Shown here in pieces: positions 1-9,015 of a DNA stretch of 64,000 bases. This DNA is from JAFGKK01 sp964521085 (lineage in GTDB: Bacteria; Chloroflexota; Anaerolineae; Anaerolineales; RBG-16-64-43): NCBI GenBank assembly GCA_964521085.1, contig CAZFPL010000006.1, forward strand, positions 38,997 through 102,996. The letters run 5' to 3'. Numbering within the stretch: the stretch's first letter is position 1; the number at the start of each line of letters is the position of its first letter. The notes below the pieces were generated by a model. The model made no database searches and was not told the origin of the DNA. It saw nothing but the letters and a program-made list of their open reading frames with translations. The position numbers were made by a program, and so were the translations under genes.

Positions 1-97
1 TAAGAGCATGCGCTCGATCGGGTTGTTAATAGCCGGTTTTATACTACCGCGGGACGGTCATGTCAAGCCGATGCAAGGATATCGGGCAATTCCAAGA

Positions 98-192
98 TGT
101 CACCCTGAGGCCGAGCAAAGCGAGGCCGAAAGGTCTGTTCCTCATTATCTCGAAGACCCTTTGGACGCAACGAACACGTCCTCAGGGTGACA
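98..192. repeat. Small interspersed element with 13-bp perfect terminal inverted repeats
   Basis: The left end TGTCACCCTGAGG (98-110) is the exact reverse complement of the right end CCTCAGGGTGACA (180-192), with about 69 bp between. There is no coding content. Elements with this kind of 'CACCCTGAGG' end recur between genes in many bacterial genomes, so this is probably a non-autonomous palindromic element. It lies just downstream of the smc stop codon and could fold in the 3' end of that transcript. Confidence 0.6.
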
Positions 193-231
193 GGATCAAG
201 CGTCGTCCAGACCGTTCGGGCTGACCGCTGC

Positions 232-3200
232 TTACTCGTCGGGCGCCTGGGGGGCGAACTCGTCCAGCTTCAGGCTGATCACCTGCGAAGCCGAATCGGA
301 TCCCATGGAAACGCCGTAGATCACCTGCGCCGCCTGCACGGTGTTGCGGTTATGGGTGACGATCACGAATTGCGTCTGCCGGCTGAGTTCGAGAAGCAGT
401 TCGCGGAACCGCCCGACGTTGGATTCGTCGAGCATGGCGTCCACCTCGTCCAGCACGCAGAAGGGGGTCGGGGAGACTTTCAGCAGGGAGAAGATGAGCG
501 CGGTGGCGGTCAGGCTGCGTTCGCCGCCGGAAAGCAGCGCCAGCCCCTGCGGCCGCCGGCCGGGCAATTTCGCGCTGATGTCGATCCCCTGGCCGCCGGC
601 ATCCTCCACGTCGGTGAGGGTAAGCTTGGCGGATCCGCCGCCGAAGAGGCGGATAAATATTTTCGGGAATTCCTCCGCTACGGCCGAAAAGGTGTTCTGA
701 AAGGCTTCGCGCATCATCATATCCAACTCGGCGATGACTTCCCGCAGCTGCACTTCCGCTTTCTGCAGGTCCTGCACCTGCGTATTCAGGAATTCGAAGC
801 GTTCCTTGACTTCCACATATTCGCGTATGGCTTCCGGATTGATCGCCCCCATCCGCCTCACCTGGCCCCTCCGCCGGTTGACCAGGTCTTCGACATCCGG
901 GGTGAGCTCCGCCACATGCGGCAGCCGCTCCACCAGATCCGCCAGCGGGAACGGATTGGGCCCGGTCACATCCGTGGAATATTCAAACTCCACCAGGCCG
1001 AAATCGTCCTCAATCCGGCGGCGCAGCCCCTCGAGTTCCTCTTGCCGCCGGGCCAGATCCACTTGCGCCTGCGTGTATTGCCTTTCGGCGGAATGCAGGC
1101 GCTGCCTTCCTTCCGATTCGCTCTCCTCGAGTGCGCCCTGCTCGGCTTCCGCCTCGGCCAGCTGTTTCTCCGCCGGCTCGATCTGGCTCTGGGTTTCGTG
1201 GATCGACGCTGAAAGCCGCGCCTCCTCCTCGCGCAGGGAACCCAGCGAGCCTTCCAGCGTGGATTGTTCCTCTTCCAGGGATCGAATGCGGTTCCGCCGT
1301 TCCTCGACGATGCGGTTTGCGCGTTCGAGATTCTCCTGCACGTCGGAGCGACGCGCTTCCACCCCGCGCACGGCCTGATCGGTCAGCGCGAGCCGGGTCT
1401 GCCAGTGGGGAATATCGCTGCCCGCCTCGGCCGTCTCTTCCGGTTCCGGAATTTCTCCCGTCGCGCGGAATTCCGTCTGCGCGCCTTCGATCTTCGCGCG
1501 CAGCGTTTCCATCTCCCCGGTCAGGCGGATCTCCTCGTCGGCGATCGCCTGGCGTTCGGTTTCAATCTCCTTGCGGCGGACATCCTGCCAGCGGACTTCT
1601 TCTTCCTTCGCCGTTTGCGCCTTTCGCGCTTCTTCCAGGAGCAGCCGCGATTCCTGCTCGGCCTGCTGCATTTCGGAAAGCCGGCGGCCGCATTCCTCCG
1701 TGTGCCGGACTGCGTTTTGGTGATTTTCCTCAGCCTTCGCCAGCTCGGTTTCGGCGCGCACCGATGTATTTAGGGCCGATTGGAGAGCCTGCTGCAATTC
1801 GCGGATCTCGCGCGCGCGGGAAAGGGTTGAAGAACCTTCGCCGCGACCGGCGAGGACCGGACCGGCGGGATGGTACACCTCGCCGGAAAGAGTCACCACT
1901 TTGGCGTGCGGGGGAAGGCTTGCCGCGAGGTTCCTCGCCGCGGTCCGGGTCCGCACCACGACCACATTGCCCAGGAGGGAATCCAACGCCGGCCGGAGGG
2001 ATGCGGATGCGCGCACGAGTTCGCTTGCGCGTCCGACAACCTCCGCGCCCGCGGGAAGGGAGATCGGCTCCGGGGGAATCAACCCGGGAAGCGCAAGCAA
2101 TCCGGTGCGGCCCGCCGCGGCTCCCGCCAAGCTTTCGAGCGCCCCTTCCAGGGAATCCATTTCCTGCAGGAGGACGGAATCTTGAAATTCGCCGAGCGCG
2201 GCCGCGATCGCCGCTTCGTATTCGGCTTTCACTTCCAGCTGCGCCGCGAATGCTCCGAGCACTCCGCGCAGCGCGCCCTGCTGCGAGGCGCCGACGAGGT
2301 GCCGCAATCCGCCGCCGTATCCCAGCAATTCCTTCTCCGCCTGGGCCAGCACATCGCGGCGGGCTCGCAGGCGGATTTCCTCCTCCCGTTTCCGCGAGAG
2401 GGATTGCCGCGCGGCATCGACGGCGGCCTGCATTTCCACCACGGCATCCAGGGCGCGGGTTTGTCCCTGGCGCGCCTGTTCGAGTATTTCCTTTCCGCGT
2501 TCCCAGGCCTGCGAGCATTCCGCCGCCTTCGCGGCATGCGCTTCCACTTCCGCGCTCGCCGCCCGGTGGGTTTCGGCGACGGCATCATCGCGCTGACTCA
2601 GTTCGCTCCGCCGCAGGGAAAATTGCGCGGCGCGCGCATCGCAGCGCATGAGTTCGGATTCCAATTCCTGGAGTTCCATTTGCAGCGCCTGATGCCGTTC
2701 CCGGCGCGTACGGCGTTCCTCTTCCAGGTTCTGGCGCGCCGATTCCGCTCGCATCAGCTGTGCGTTGATCTCTTCCCGATCGGCCTGCATCCGCTCCAGT
2801 TCGCGGCCGTGTTCCGCGGCTCGTTCTTCGAGGGCGGCTTTTTCCGCCTCGCCGGAGGTGAGTGCGGCGGCGGCTTCCGTCTGCGAACGATCGAGCTGCC
2901 GCAGCCGCTCTTCGTTCACCGCCAGTTCCCGGCTGAGGGTTTCGCGCGCCCGGTGCAGCTCGGAAGCCTGCCGGTGCCACGAGTTCAATTGCGCGCGCAG
3001 GGCGCCGAGTGTGGTTCGGACGCTGGCAAACCGGCCGTCGCTTTTTTCCTGCGCTTCCTGCAGCGCGGCCAGCGCTTTTTCGGCCGTCTCGGCCATAGCG
3101 CGCGACGTTCCCACTTCCTCCTGCGCAATCCGCCAATGGTACCCGTGCCACTGCAGCAGGACGTCCTTGAGTTCGCTGCGCACGGTTTCGAATTCCGAGG

Positions 3201-3837
3201 CGCGTTTGGCCTGGCGGCGCAGGCTTTCCACGCGCGGCTGCAGCTCGGCGAGGATATCGAGCACGCGCTCCAGGTTGCGCTTGGTGGCTTCCAACCGGCG
3301 CAGCGATTCCTCGCGCCGGGTGCGGAAAAGCCCGATGCCCGCCGCTTCCTCAAACAGGCGCCGGCGTTCTTCCGGTTTGAGCGAGAGCGCCGAATCCACA
3401 AGCCCCTGGCCGATAATCGTATAGGTGCGTTCCGAAAGCCCGCAGCGCGCCAGCAGTTCGTCGATATCCTTCAGGCGCACGCGCGCATCGTTGAGGAAGT
3501 ATTCGTTCGATCCGTCACGGTAGGCGCTGCGCCCGATCGACACCTCGGAAAATTCGATCGGCAGTCCGCCGTCGGTGTTGTCGAAGGTGATCAAGGCCGA
3601 TGCCATGCCCGCCCGCGGCCGCTGTTCGCTCCCGGAAAAGATCATATCCTCGGTTTTTCTCCCGCGTAAAAGGCCGTACGCCTGCTCCCCCAGCACCCAG
3701 CGGATGGCGTCGGCGATGTTGGATTTGCCGCTGCCGTTCGGGCCGACGATCGCCGTGATGCCCTCCGCGAATTCAAAGCGGGTTTTCGAGGCGAATGTTT
3801 TATATCCGTGGAGTTCGAGTGATTTCAGATGCGACAT
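232..3837 (-). CDS. smc: Chromosome segregation protein SMC
   Basis: SMC is the ATPase of bacterial condensin; it organises and segregates the chromosome with ScpA and ScpB. The 1201-residue product is the usual length. The N-terminal head has Walker A GPNGSGKS (near residue 32) after the typical LKSLELHGYKTF start. Two long Glu/Arg/Gln-rich coiled coils flank a Gly-rich hinge near the middle. The C-terminal head has the signature LSGGE and Walker B VLDEVDAM. The open frame runs on upstream without a stop through the opposite-strand kinase gene, but homology begins only at MSHLKSLEL, so the ATG at 3837 is chosen; there is no clear Shine-Dalgarno. It diverges from the kinase gene across a 126-bp promoter region. 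scpA and scpB are not in this window. Confidence 0.97.
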   Translation of the reverse strand: MSHLKSLELHGYKTFASKTRFEFAEGITAIVGPNGSGKSNIADAIRWVLGEQAYGLLRGRKTEDMIFSGSEQRPRAGMASALITFDNTDGGLPIEFSEVSIGRSAYRDGSNEYFLNDARVRLKDIDELLARCGLSERTYTIIGQGLVDSALSLKPEERRRLFEEAAGIGLFRTRREESLRRLEATKRNLERVLDILAELQPRVESLRRQAKRASEFETVRSELKDVLLQWHGYHWRIAQEEVGTSRAMAETAEKALAALQEAQEKSDGRFASVRTTLGALRAQLNSWHRQASELHRARETLSRELAVNEERLRQLDRSQTEAAAALTSGEAEKAALEERAAEHGRELERMQADREEINAQLMRAESARQNLEEERRTRRERHQALQMELQELESELMRCDARAAQFSLRRSELSQRDDAVAETHRAASAEVEAHAAKAAECSQAWERGKEILEQARQGQTRALDAVVEMQAAVDAARQSLSRKREEEIRLRARRDVLAQAEKELLGYGGGLRHLVGASQQGALRGVLGAFAAQLEVKAEYEAAIAAALGEFQDSVLLQEMDSLEGALESLAGAAAGRTGLLALPGLIPPEPISLPAGAEVVGRASELVRASASLRPALDSLLGNVVVVRTRTAARNLAASLPPHAKVVTLSGEVYHPAGPVLAGRGEGSSTLSRAREIRELQQALQSALNTSVRAETELAKAEENHQNAVRHTEECGRRLSEMQQAEQESRLLLEEARKAQTAKEEEVRWQDVRRKEIETERQAIADEEIRLTGEMETLRAKIEGAQTEFRATGEIPEPEETAEAGSDIPHWQTRLALTDQAVRGVEARRSDVQENLERANRIVEERRNRIRSLEEEQSTLEGSLGSLREEEARLSASIHETQSQIEPAEKQLAEAEAEQGALEESESEGRQRLHSAERQYTQAQVDLARRQEELEGLRRRIEDDFGLVEFEYSTDVTGPNPFPLADLVERLPHVAELTPDVEDLVNRRRGQVRRMGAINPEAIREYVEVKERFEFLNTQVQDLQKAEVQLREVIAELDMMMREAFQNTFSAVAEEFPKIFIRLFGGGSAKLTLTDVEDAGGQGIDISAKLPGRRPQGLALLSGGERSLTATALIFSLLKVSPTPFCVLDEVDAMLDESNVGRFRELLLELSRQTQFVIVTHNRNTVQAAQVIYGVSMGSDSASQVISLKLDEFAPQAPDE

Positions 3838-3864
3838 GAGGAGGTGTACCGCACGGCACAAGAT

Positions 3865-3887
3865 GCCCCGTCCTAGCAGGGCGGGGC
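3865..3887 (-). promoter_or_regulatory. Hairpin at the 5' end of the smc leader
   Basis: GCCCCGTCC (3865-3873) pairs with GGGCGGGGC (3879-3887) over 9 bp with one G-U pair and a 5-nt loop. It starts right at the transcription start expected from the adjacent extended -10 box, so the smc mRNA would begin with a strong stem-loop. It could stabilise the 5' end, or it may just be another copy of the GCCCCGCC hairpins seen elsewhere in the window, such as 59767-59787. Confidence 0.5.
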
Positions 3888-3894
3888 AAATGGG

Positions 3895-3903
3895 ATTATA
3901 GCA
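3895..3903 (-). promoter_or_regulatory. Extended -10 promoter of smc
   Basis: Read on the minus strand this is TGCTATAAT: a perfect TATAAT with the TG extension one base upstream. No good -35 hexamer sits 17 bp upstream, which fits an extended -10 promoter. Transcription would start near 3888, leaving a leader of about 50 nt. Confidence 0.6.
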
Positions 3904-3928
3904 TAACTCTCCGCGCACCGGGTCAGGG

Positions 3929-3957
3929 TTGGCAAAGCCGGGGAGAGAGGATATGAT
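3929..3957 (+). promoter_or_regulatory. Sigma-70-type promoter of the histidine kinase gene, predicted leaderless
   Basis: The -35 box TTGGCA (3929-3934) and the -10 box TATGAT (3952-3957) each match consensus at 5 of 6 positions and are 17 bp apart. Only 6 nt separate the -10 box from the ATG at 3964, so the predicted transcription start falls on or next to the start codon. Confidence 0.7.
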
Positions 3958-3963
3958 TATTCC

Positions 3964-5691
3964 ATGAGGTTGCCGGAGGCGTCGGAATCGCTGGAACGCA
4001 CAACCATCACCCTGCGTTGGGCGATGCTGCTGGCGATGGCAATCCTCGCGCCTCTGAAAGCCACCCTGTCCCTGTCTTCCCTCTTCGCGCTGATCTGTCT
4101 GTTTCTCCTGCAGCTCGGCCTCAGCATCAGCAGCTACATCAACCTGCGCCTGCCGCGCGTGACGTGGGCCGGAATCGCCCTGTTGGATGCGCTGCTGATC
4201 CTTCCGGTATACCTGCAGGCCGGCGGCGGGGCCGGCGCGATCTTCTGGATCGGCCTGCTTCCTTCGGCGACTTTTTCCATTTTCTTCGGTTCCATCTGGG
4301 GCGTATTGACCGGTTGTTTTCTCGCCGCCGCGCAAATCTTCCTGCAGCTGGTGCCGGAAAACGTCACCCCCGCGATCCTCGCGCTGGTCGAAAGTGTCCC
4401 GCTGATGATCATCGCCGGCGGCGCGGGCAACCTGGCCCAGCGATTGGATGTCCGCCTGATGGTTGCGCGGCGCAAACGCGACGAGGAGTTCAACCAGGAA
4501 TTGGACCGCCTGAAAACCCTGGTGCGGTCCGTGTACCGGATGGCGAGCGCCATCACCGGCAGCCTTGAACCGTTGCGCATCCTCGATACCGCAATCGATT
4601 TGGCGACGGAGGGCGGCGGGGAGAAGGGCAGCACCGGCCGGCTGGTGAGCATGGCTCTGCTTCGCGATCAAAACGAATTTTTCACCGCCACCGCCCGCCG
4701 CCTGACACGCGCCGATCTGCGCGCCACCTTCCCCGGCGAGGGGGGCGCGCTGGCCCGCATCCTGCATTCGCGCATGCCCACCCGGGTGGATTCCCCCGGA
4801 GGGGATCCGGAACTTTCCCAAGTGGTAACACTGCATGCGTGCCATTCGGGGATCCTGCTTCCGATGGTGGTGGAGGACGAAGTCCGCGGCGCGCTGCTGT
4901 TTGCGCATCCGGACCAGCGGTTTGTCGAAGGCGACTTTCTCGAGCTGGTCGAGGGCCTGACCAAGCAGACGGCATCGACGCTGCGCAATGCGGAGCTTTT
5001 CCAGGCGCTGCGCGAAGAGCGCGACCGCCTGGTCGAAGTGGAGGAGCAGGCGCGGAAGAAACTGGCCAGCGATTTGCACGACGGACCGATCCAGGCCACG
5101 GCGGCGATCGCCATGCGCGTCAATTACGCGCGGCGCCTGTTGCAGCGGAGACCGGAAACCACCAGCGAGGAGTTGTTTGAAATTGAAGAACTCGCCCGGC
5201 GCGCCACGAAGGAAATGCGGCACATGCTGTTCACCCTCCGTCCGCTTGTCCTGGAAACCCAGGGCTTGGCCGGCGCGCTCAAGCAACTGGCCGAAAAAAC
5301 CCAAGACACATTCAACCAGGAAATCCTTCTCGACCTGGAACCCGGCTCCGCCGACAAGCTGGATATCAACCGCCAGGGCGTGCTTTTCAACCTGGTCGAC
5401 GAGGCCATCGGCAACGCGCGCAAGCACGCCAAGGCCGCCCATATCTGGATCCGCATGCACCGCGAGGTCGACACGCTCTTTCTGGAAGTGTCCGACGATG
5501 GAGTCGGTTTCGACCTTGCCGAAGTGGAAAAGCACTACACCGAACGCAGCAGCCTGGGCCTGGTGAACCTGCGCGAACGGGCCGAGCTTGCCGGCGGGAA
5601 TTTGCAAATCCTCTCCACCCCCGGCAAGGGCACGCGGGTTCAGGTGCGCGTCCCCCTGCAAATCGGCTCCTCCGCCGATCAGCCCGCGTAA
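3964..5691 (+). CDS. NarL-type sensor histidine kinase (HisKA_3) with membrane N-terminus and GAF-like domain
   Basis: This 575-residue sensor kinase belongs to the NreB/DegS/LiaS type, which phosphorylates LuxR-type response regulators. The N-terminal 160 residues hold about five hydrophobic membrane segments. A short coiled linker and a GAF-like region follow (roughly 190-340). The dimerisation domain has the phospho-acceptor His372 in SDLHDGPIQ. The C-terminal HATPase_c domain has the N box DEAIGNARKHA, the G1 motif DDGVGFD and a later Gly-rich GLVNLRER. No response regulator gene is adjacent, so its partner is elsewhere. The start codon sits 6 nt after a good -10 box, which also rules out a longer N-terminus. 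It is followed after 6 nt by a membrane protein gene. Confidence 0.9.
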   Translation: MRLPEASESLERTTITLRWAMLLAMAILAPLKATLSLSSLFALICLFLLQLGLSISSYINLRLPRVTWAGIALLDALLILPVYLQAGGGAGAIFWIGLLPSATFSIFFGSIWGVLTGCFLAAAQIFLQLVPENVTPAILALVESVPLMIIAGGAGNLAQRLDVRLMVARRKRDEEFNQELDRLKTLVRSVYRMASAITGSLEPLRILDTAIDLATEGGGEKGSTGRLVSMALLRDQNEFFTATARRLTRADLRATFPGEGGALARILHSRMPTRVDSPGGDPELSQVVTLHACHSGILLPMVVEDEVRGALLFAHPDQRFVEGDFLELVEGLTKQTASTLRNAELFQALREERDRLVEVEEQARKKLASDLHDGPIQATAAIAMRVNYARRLLQRRPETTSEELFEIEELARRATKEMRHMLFTLRPLVLETQGLAGALKQLAEKTQDTFNQEILLDLEPGSADKLDINRQGVLFNLVDEAIGNARKHAKAAHIWIRMHREVDTLFLEVSDDGVGFDLAEVEKHYTERSSLGLVNLRERAELAGGNLQILSTPGKGTRVQVRVPLQIGSSADQPA

Positions 5692-5697
5692 AACCCA

Positions 5698-6333
5698 ATG
5701 GGACTTTCTCCCTTTCTCCCCGGCCTGATCCTCGCCCTGGCGGTGTGGATCCTGCCGCTTGTTCTCCGGCTGCTGCCCGGGCGGGTCCTCTCGCCCATCA
5801 CGGAACACGCGCCGTGGCTGCCCGCGTGGGTGCCGTGGATTCACAGCATCGCGCTGCCCTATCTCGGCCTGTTGCTCGGATGGATTTCCTCCCGGGATTC
5901 CGGATTAACCGGGCACACCCCGGCGGAATGGATCATCGGCGCCGCGGCGGCGGTCATCCTGGGAATCTTTCTGGGATGGGTGTCGGTTCGGCTTTCCATC
6001 GCGTTGGGCTGGGGAGTCATTTGCGACGAGGCGCGCTGGACGCTTTACCGCGCGGCGGCTTGGCCGTGGGTGGCGCATCTGCCGCTGGCGGTTGCGGCGG
6101 CGCTGGTCGCCGCGTGTGCGGAATTCGCATGGGGGCGCAAACTCGCCGGAGGGAAGATTTTCGACGAGGTGGGATTGCTGTTCCTTCTTCATACCGCGGG
6201 TTCAGCGCTCTTATTCCTCCTGGCGCATAATTTTTTCCTCGCGATGCTGTTGTATCTGACGGCCGCAATCGCCTCCATGCCAGATATTCAGGTACGATTT
6301 ATTGAGCTGCTGAGTCAATTCAGAAAAAAATAA
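5698..6333 (+). CDS. Polytopic membrane protein of unknown function
   Basis: The product has 211 residues and about six hydrophobic stretches (around 6-25, 47-66, 75-97, 120-140, 152-172 and 175-192), ending in a short basic tail (QFRKK). I do not recognise the family. The start lies 6 nt after the kinase stop, so the two genes are probably cotranscribed; a membrane partner of the sensor is possible but only inferred from position. The 3' end of this gene and its downstream repeat have a second, decayed copy at 9633-9820. Confidence 0.75.
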   Translation: MGLSPFLPGLILALAVWILPLVLRLLPGRVLSPITEHAPWLPAWVPWIHSIALPYLGLLLGWISSRDSGLTGHTPAEWIIGAAAAVILGIFLGWVSVRLSIALGWGVICDEARWTLYRAAAWPWVAHLPLAVAAALVAACAEFAWGRKLAGGKIFDEVGLLFLLHTAGSALLFLLAHNFFLAMLLYLTAAIASMPDIQVRFIELLSQFRKK

Positions 6334-6334
6334 T

Positions 6335-6400
6335 TGGACAGGATTAACAGGATTATCAGGATTTAAAATCATATCAACCCTCTACATCCTGTCTACTATC
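6335..6400. repeat. Interspersed 'GGACAGGATT' inverted-repeat element, copy 1
   Basis: The left arm near 6337-6360 contains GGACAGGATTAACAGGAT and the right arm near 6386-6399 reads ATCCTGTCTACT, so the ends are inverted. Related copies lie at 9790-9870 and 29163-29234. There is no coding capacity. It sits between convergent genes and may act as a bidirectional 3' structure. Confidence 0.6.
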
Positions 6401-6478
6401 CCCCATGGTTGATTAATAGCCGCTCCAGGACCGGAACCGCCGCCCGCGCGGCGCGCAAGCGGCAGCGGTGGTGAGTGT

Positions 6479-6742
6479 TTATGCCGCGGCCAGGTATTTA
6501 CGGGATTTCTCGGTGAGCCGCCAGACGGCGGAAAAGCATTGCGGTAAAACCGGACAGTCCCTGCACGCGGGCGCGCATCCACCCGGTGTGGAATCCCCTT
6601 GGCCGGGTTCCAGGTAACCCCGGAGTTCCAGGTCGCGGAGCGCCTGTCGCACCAGCGGCTCGCCGATGCCGACCCGGCGGGCCAGTTCCGCAGTGGACAC
6701 CGTGCCGGATTGATCAATCGCGCGCAATAGTTCCCTTAACAT
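6479..6742 (-). CDS. feoC: FeoC-like winged-helix regulator with four cysteines
   Basis: This small 87-residue protein is probably the third component of the Feo ferrous-iron uptake system. The N-terminal 50 residues form a winged helix typical of FeoC (STAELARRVGIGEPLVRQALRDL). A cysteine cluster C-x3-C-x2-C-x5-C (CAPACRDCPVLPQC) follows, matching the Fe-S binding motif of FeoC proteins. It starts 3 nt after the feoAB stop, so translation is likely coupled. FeoC is thought to control FeoB stability or activity in response to iron or oxygen. The downstream gap to 6334 holds only an interspersed repeat. Confidence 0.8.
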   Translation of the reverse strand: MLRELLRAIDQSGTVSTAELARRVGIGEPLVRQALRDLELRGYLEPGQGDSTPGGCAPACRDCPVLPQCFSAVWRLTEKSRKYLAAA

Positions 6743-6745
6743 TTT

Positions 6746-9001
6746 TCAGGCTCCCAATAGCCTTGCCAGCTGATAGACGGCCGCCCCGGCCGCGAACGAT
6801 ACCGCCAACTGCAGCCCCAGGCTGAACAGCATCCAGCGCGTGCCCGCTTCCTGGCGGATGGCGGCTGCCGTCGCAGCGCACGGGATGAACAGCATTTGCA
6901 CCGTTAGAAATGCGGCCGCCCCGGCGGCGGAAATGGCGCCGGCCGTGGCGCGGGCGATATCCACGCCTTCGCCAAACAGAACGCCCAGCGTCGCGATCGT
7001 GTTCTCCTTGGCCAGGAACGAAGTCAGCAGGGCGGTGATCAGGCGCCAATCGCCGATGCCGATCCACGCGCCCAAAGGCTCCAATCCGCGGCCGGCCGCC
7101 GCGAGGAAACTCGTTTGCGCGTCTCCGTCCGGGAAGTACGCCAGCGCCCAGACGGCGACCGACACCAGCAGGATGACTTGTCCCGCCTTTTGCAGGAAGG
7201 AAACCGTGTTGTTCCAGACAAACAGGCCGAGCGTGCGCAGGTTGGGCGAGTGATACAGAGGAAGTTCCATAATAAACGCCGACCGTTTTCCACGGAACAC
7301 GAATCGCCCCAGCAGCCATCCGACCACACCAAGGACCAGGATGTTGCCCGCCACCAAAGCCCAGGTGGCCAGGGCCGCCCACGACCCGAAGAAAGCCGGG
7401 GCAAGGAAAACCACCACAGCCATGCGGGCCGTACAAGGGGCGAAGGGCGTCAGAAGGATCGTCTGCAGCCTCGCGCGCGGGTCCTCTAAAATCCGCGTGC
7501 CATACACCGCCGGCACGTTGCAGCCGAACCCGAGGAAGATGGGCAGGAACGATTTGCCGTGCAGCCCGATGCGGTGCATCCAACGGTCCATCACATAGGC
7601 GGCGCGGGCAAAATATCCGATGTCTTCCAGGAAGCCAAGCACGAAAAAGAAAATGACCAGGATAGGGAGGAACGACAGCACCAAGCCCGCGCCGCCGATC
7701 ACCCCGTCCGCGATGAGCCCGGCCAGCGGCCCGCCACCCATTGCCTCATGGATCGCGGAAGCGAACGATCCCATCCAGATCGAAAGCTCGTTCACCACCG
7801 GCGCGGCGACGGCATAGGTCACCCAAAAGACTCCTCCGAATACGACCATCAGGGCAGCCAGTCCCCAAAACGGATGAGTTAACACCCGGTCCAACCGGTC
7901 GGTGATGGTCACAATCCCCGAGCGCGGCCGTTCCACCGCACGCGTCGTCATGCGGGTCACCCATTCATACCGCCCTCCGACAACATCGAGGAACGCGTCC
8001 TCGTGGTCCGCAAGGGTTTGGTGGACGCGGTTCCAGCCTGCTTTGGAAAGGAAAGCCTTGGCCTTCTCTGTCATCTCCCGGTCGCCTTCGAGGATTTTAA
8101 GCGCGGACCAGGATGGTGCGTGCGCTTTCCATCCCTCATTCTGGAGAATGGCGGCGATTGCATCGACCAACGGCCGGTGTTCGGCCCGGACGAGGGGGCG
8201 ATCCGGAGTTTGTTCCGGCCGTTCCGCGGCCAGACGGACCGACCGCTCAATTAATTCCCGCAATCCGCGATTCTGAGAGGCGGTCACCGTCACAACCGGG
8301 ATTCCCACCGCCCGCTCCAATTCCCCCGCCCGGATGTGAATGCCTTCCTGCTCGGCGACATCCATCATATTCAGGACCAGCAGCAGACGGAGCGGCAACT
8401 CGAGCAGTTCGGCCACCAGGTACAGATTGCGCTCCAGCGTTGCGGCATTGATTATCACCACAACGAGGTCGGGCGGGGAATCCAACAGGTAATCACGCAC
8501 AACCTGCTCCTCCACCGAGGCGCTGGTCAGACTGTACGTCCCCGGCAGATCGATGATTTCCACCGGGCGGTCTTCCCACTCCAGATGGCCGGATTTTTTC
8601 TCCACCGTTTTCCCGGGCCAGTTTCCGACGTGCTGGTTAAGTCCGGTCAGCGTGTTGAATATTGTGGATTTACCGACGTTGGGTTGTCCGGCGAGCGCGA
8701 TCGTCACTCCCGCAAGTTTGGATGCGGGCTCGCAGGGGCATGATATCTCTTCTTTTTGTAAAGGCGTGACAAATATGCATTCCGCCTCCCGCCGGCCCAG
8801 CGCCAGCCGGGTGCCGCAAATCGAGATTAAAATCGCCCCCGCATTTCCGTTCCGCAACACGGTTACTTCCGCTCCGGGGGCCACGCCCAGCACGGCCAGA
8901 CGTTCGGAGGCGTCGTGGCCGGCTTCGAGTTGCATCACCCGGGCTGCCCTGCCGGCCGGCAATGCGGAGAGAGAAATCCATTCCCTGCTTGTTTCAATCA
9001 C
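6746..9001 (-). CDS. feoB: Fused FeoA-FeoB ferrous iron transporter
   Basis: The 751-residue protein imports Fe(II) through the inner membrane. Residues 1 to about 90 form an SH3-like FeoA domain (LPAGRAARVMQLEAG, APGAEVTVLR). The FeoB part has a G domain with G1 GQPNVGKS (105-112), G2 in NWPGKTVEKK, G3 DLPG and G4 NMMD, then a helical GDI-like region and a C-terminal polytopic Gate/core domain. The GTG at 9001 is chosen because AAGGAG lies 9 nt upstream, inside the end of fur, and because the FeoA homology begins there. FeoA and FeoB are separate proteins in most bacteria; fusions are known in some anaerobes. It lies between fur (14-nt gap) and feoC (3-nt gap) in one operon. Confidence 0.95.
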   Translation of the reverse strand: MIETSREWISLSALPAGRAARVMQLEAGHDASERLAVLGVAPGAEVTVLRNGNAGAILISICGTRLALGRREAECIFVTPLQKEEISCPCEPASKLAGVTIALAGQPNVGKSTIFNTLTGLNQHVGNWPGKTVEKKSGHLEWEDRPVEIIDLPGTYSLTSASVEEQVVRDYLLDSPPDLVVVIINAATLERNLYLVAELLELPLRLLLVLNMMDVAEQEGIHIRAGELERAVGIPVVTVTASQNRGLRELIERSVRLAAERPEQTPDRPLVRAEHRPLVDAIAAILQNEGWKAHAPSWSALKILEGDREMTEKAKAFLSKAGWNRVHQTLADHEDAFLDVVGGRYEWVTRMTTRAVERPRSGIVTITDRLDRVLTHPFWGLAALMVVFGGVFWVTYAVAAPVVNELSIWMGSFASAIHEAMGGGPLAGLIADGVIGGAGLVLSFLPILVIFFFVLGFLEDIGYFARAAYVMDRWMHRIGLHGKSFLPIFLGFGCNVPAVYGTRILEDPRARLQTILLTPFAPCTARMAVVVFLAPAFFGSWAALATWALVAGNILVLGVVGWLLGRFVFRGKRSAFIMELPLYHSPNLRTLGLFVWNNTVSFLQKAGQVILLVSVAVWALAYFPDGDAQTSFLAAAGRGLEPLGAWIGIGDWRLITALLTSFLAKENTIATLGVLFGEGVDIARATAGAISAAGAAAFLTVQMLFIPCAATAAAIRQEAGTRWMLFSLGLQLAVSFAAGAAVYQLARLLGA

Positions 9002-9015
9002 ACCGTTATTCTCCT

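Noticed and set aside
1131..3669. Long plus-strand open frames (up to 599 codons) opposite smc
   Set aside because: They are antisense shadows of smc, low in hydrophobic residues and rich in Arg/Pro/Gly, with no family resemblance and no ribosome-binding sites.
232..5844. A 1870-codon open frame that would extend SMC upstream
   Set aside because: SMC homology starts at the ATG at 3837. The upstream 669 codons are antisense to the clear histidine kinase gene and arise from high GC content.
6414..6825. Alternative open frames opposite feoC and the feoB end
   Set aside because: The minus-strand FeoC frame has a winged helix, a four-cysteine motif and operon spacing; the others are shadows.
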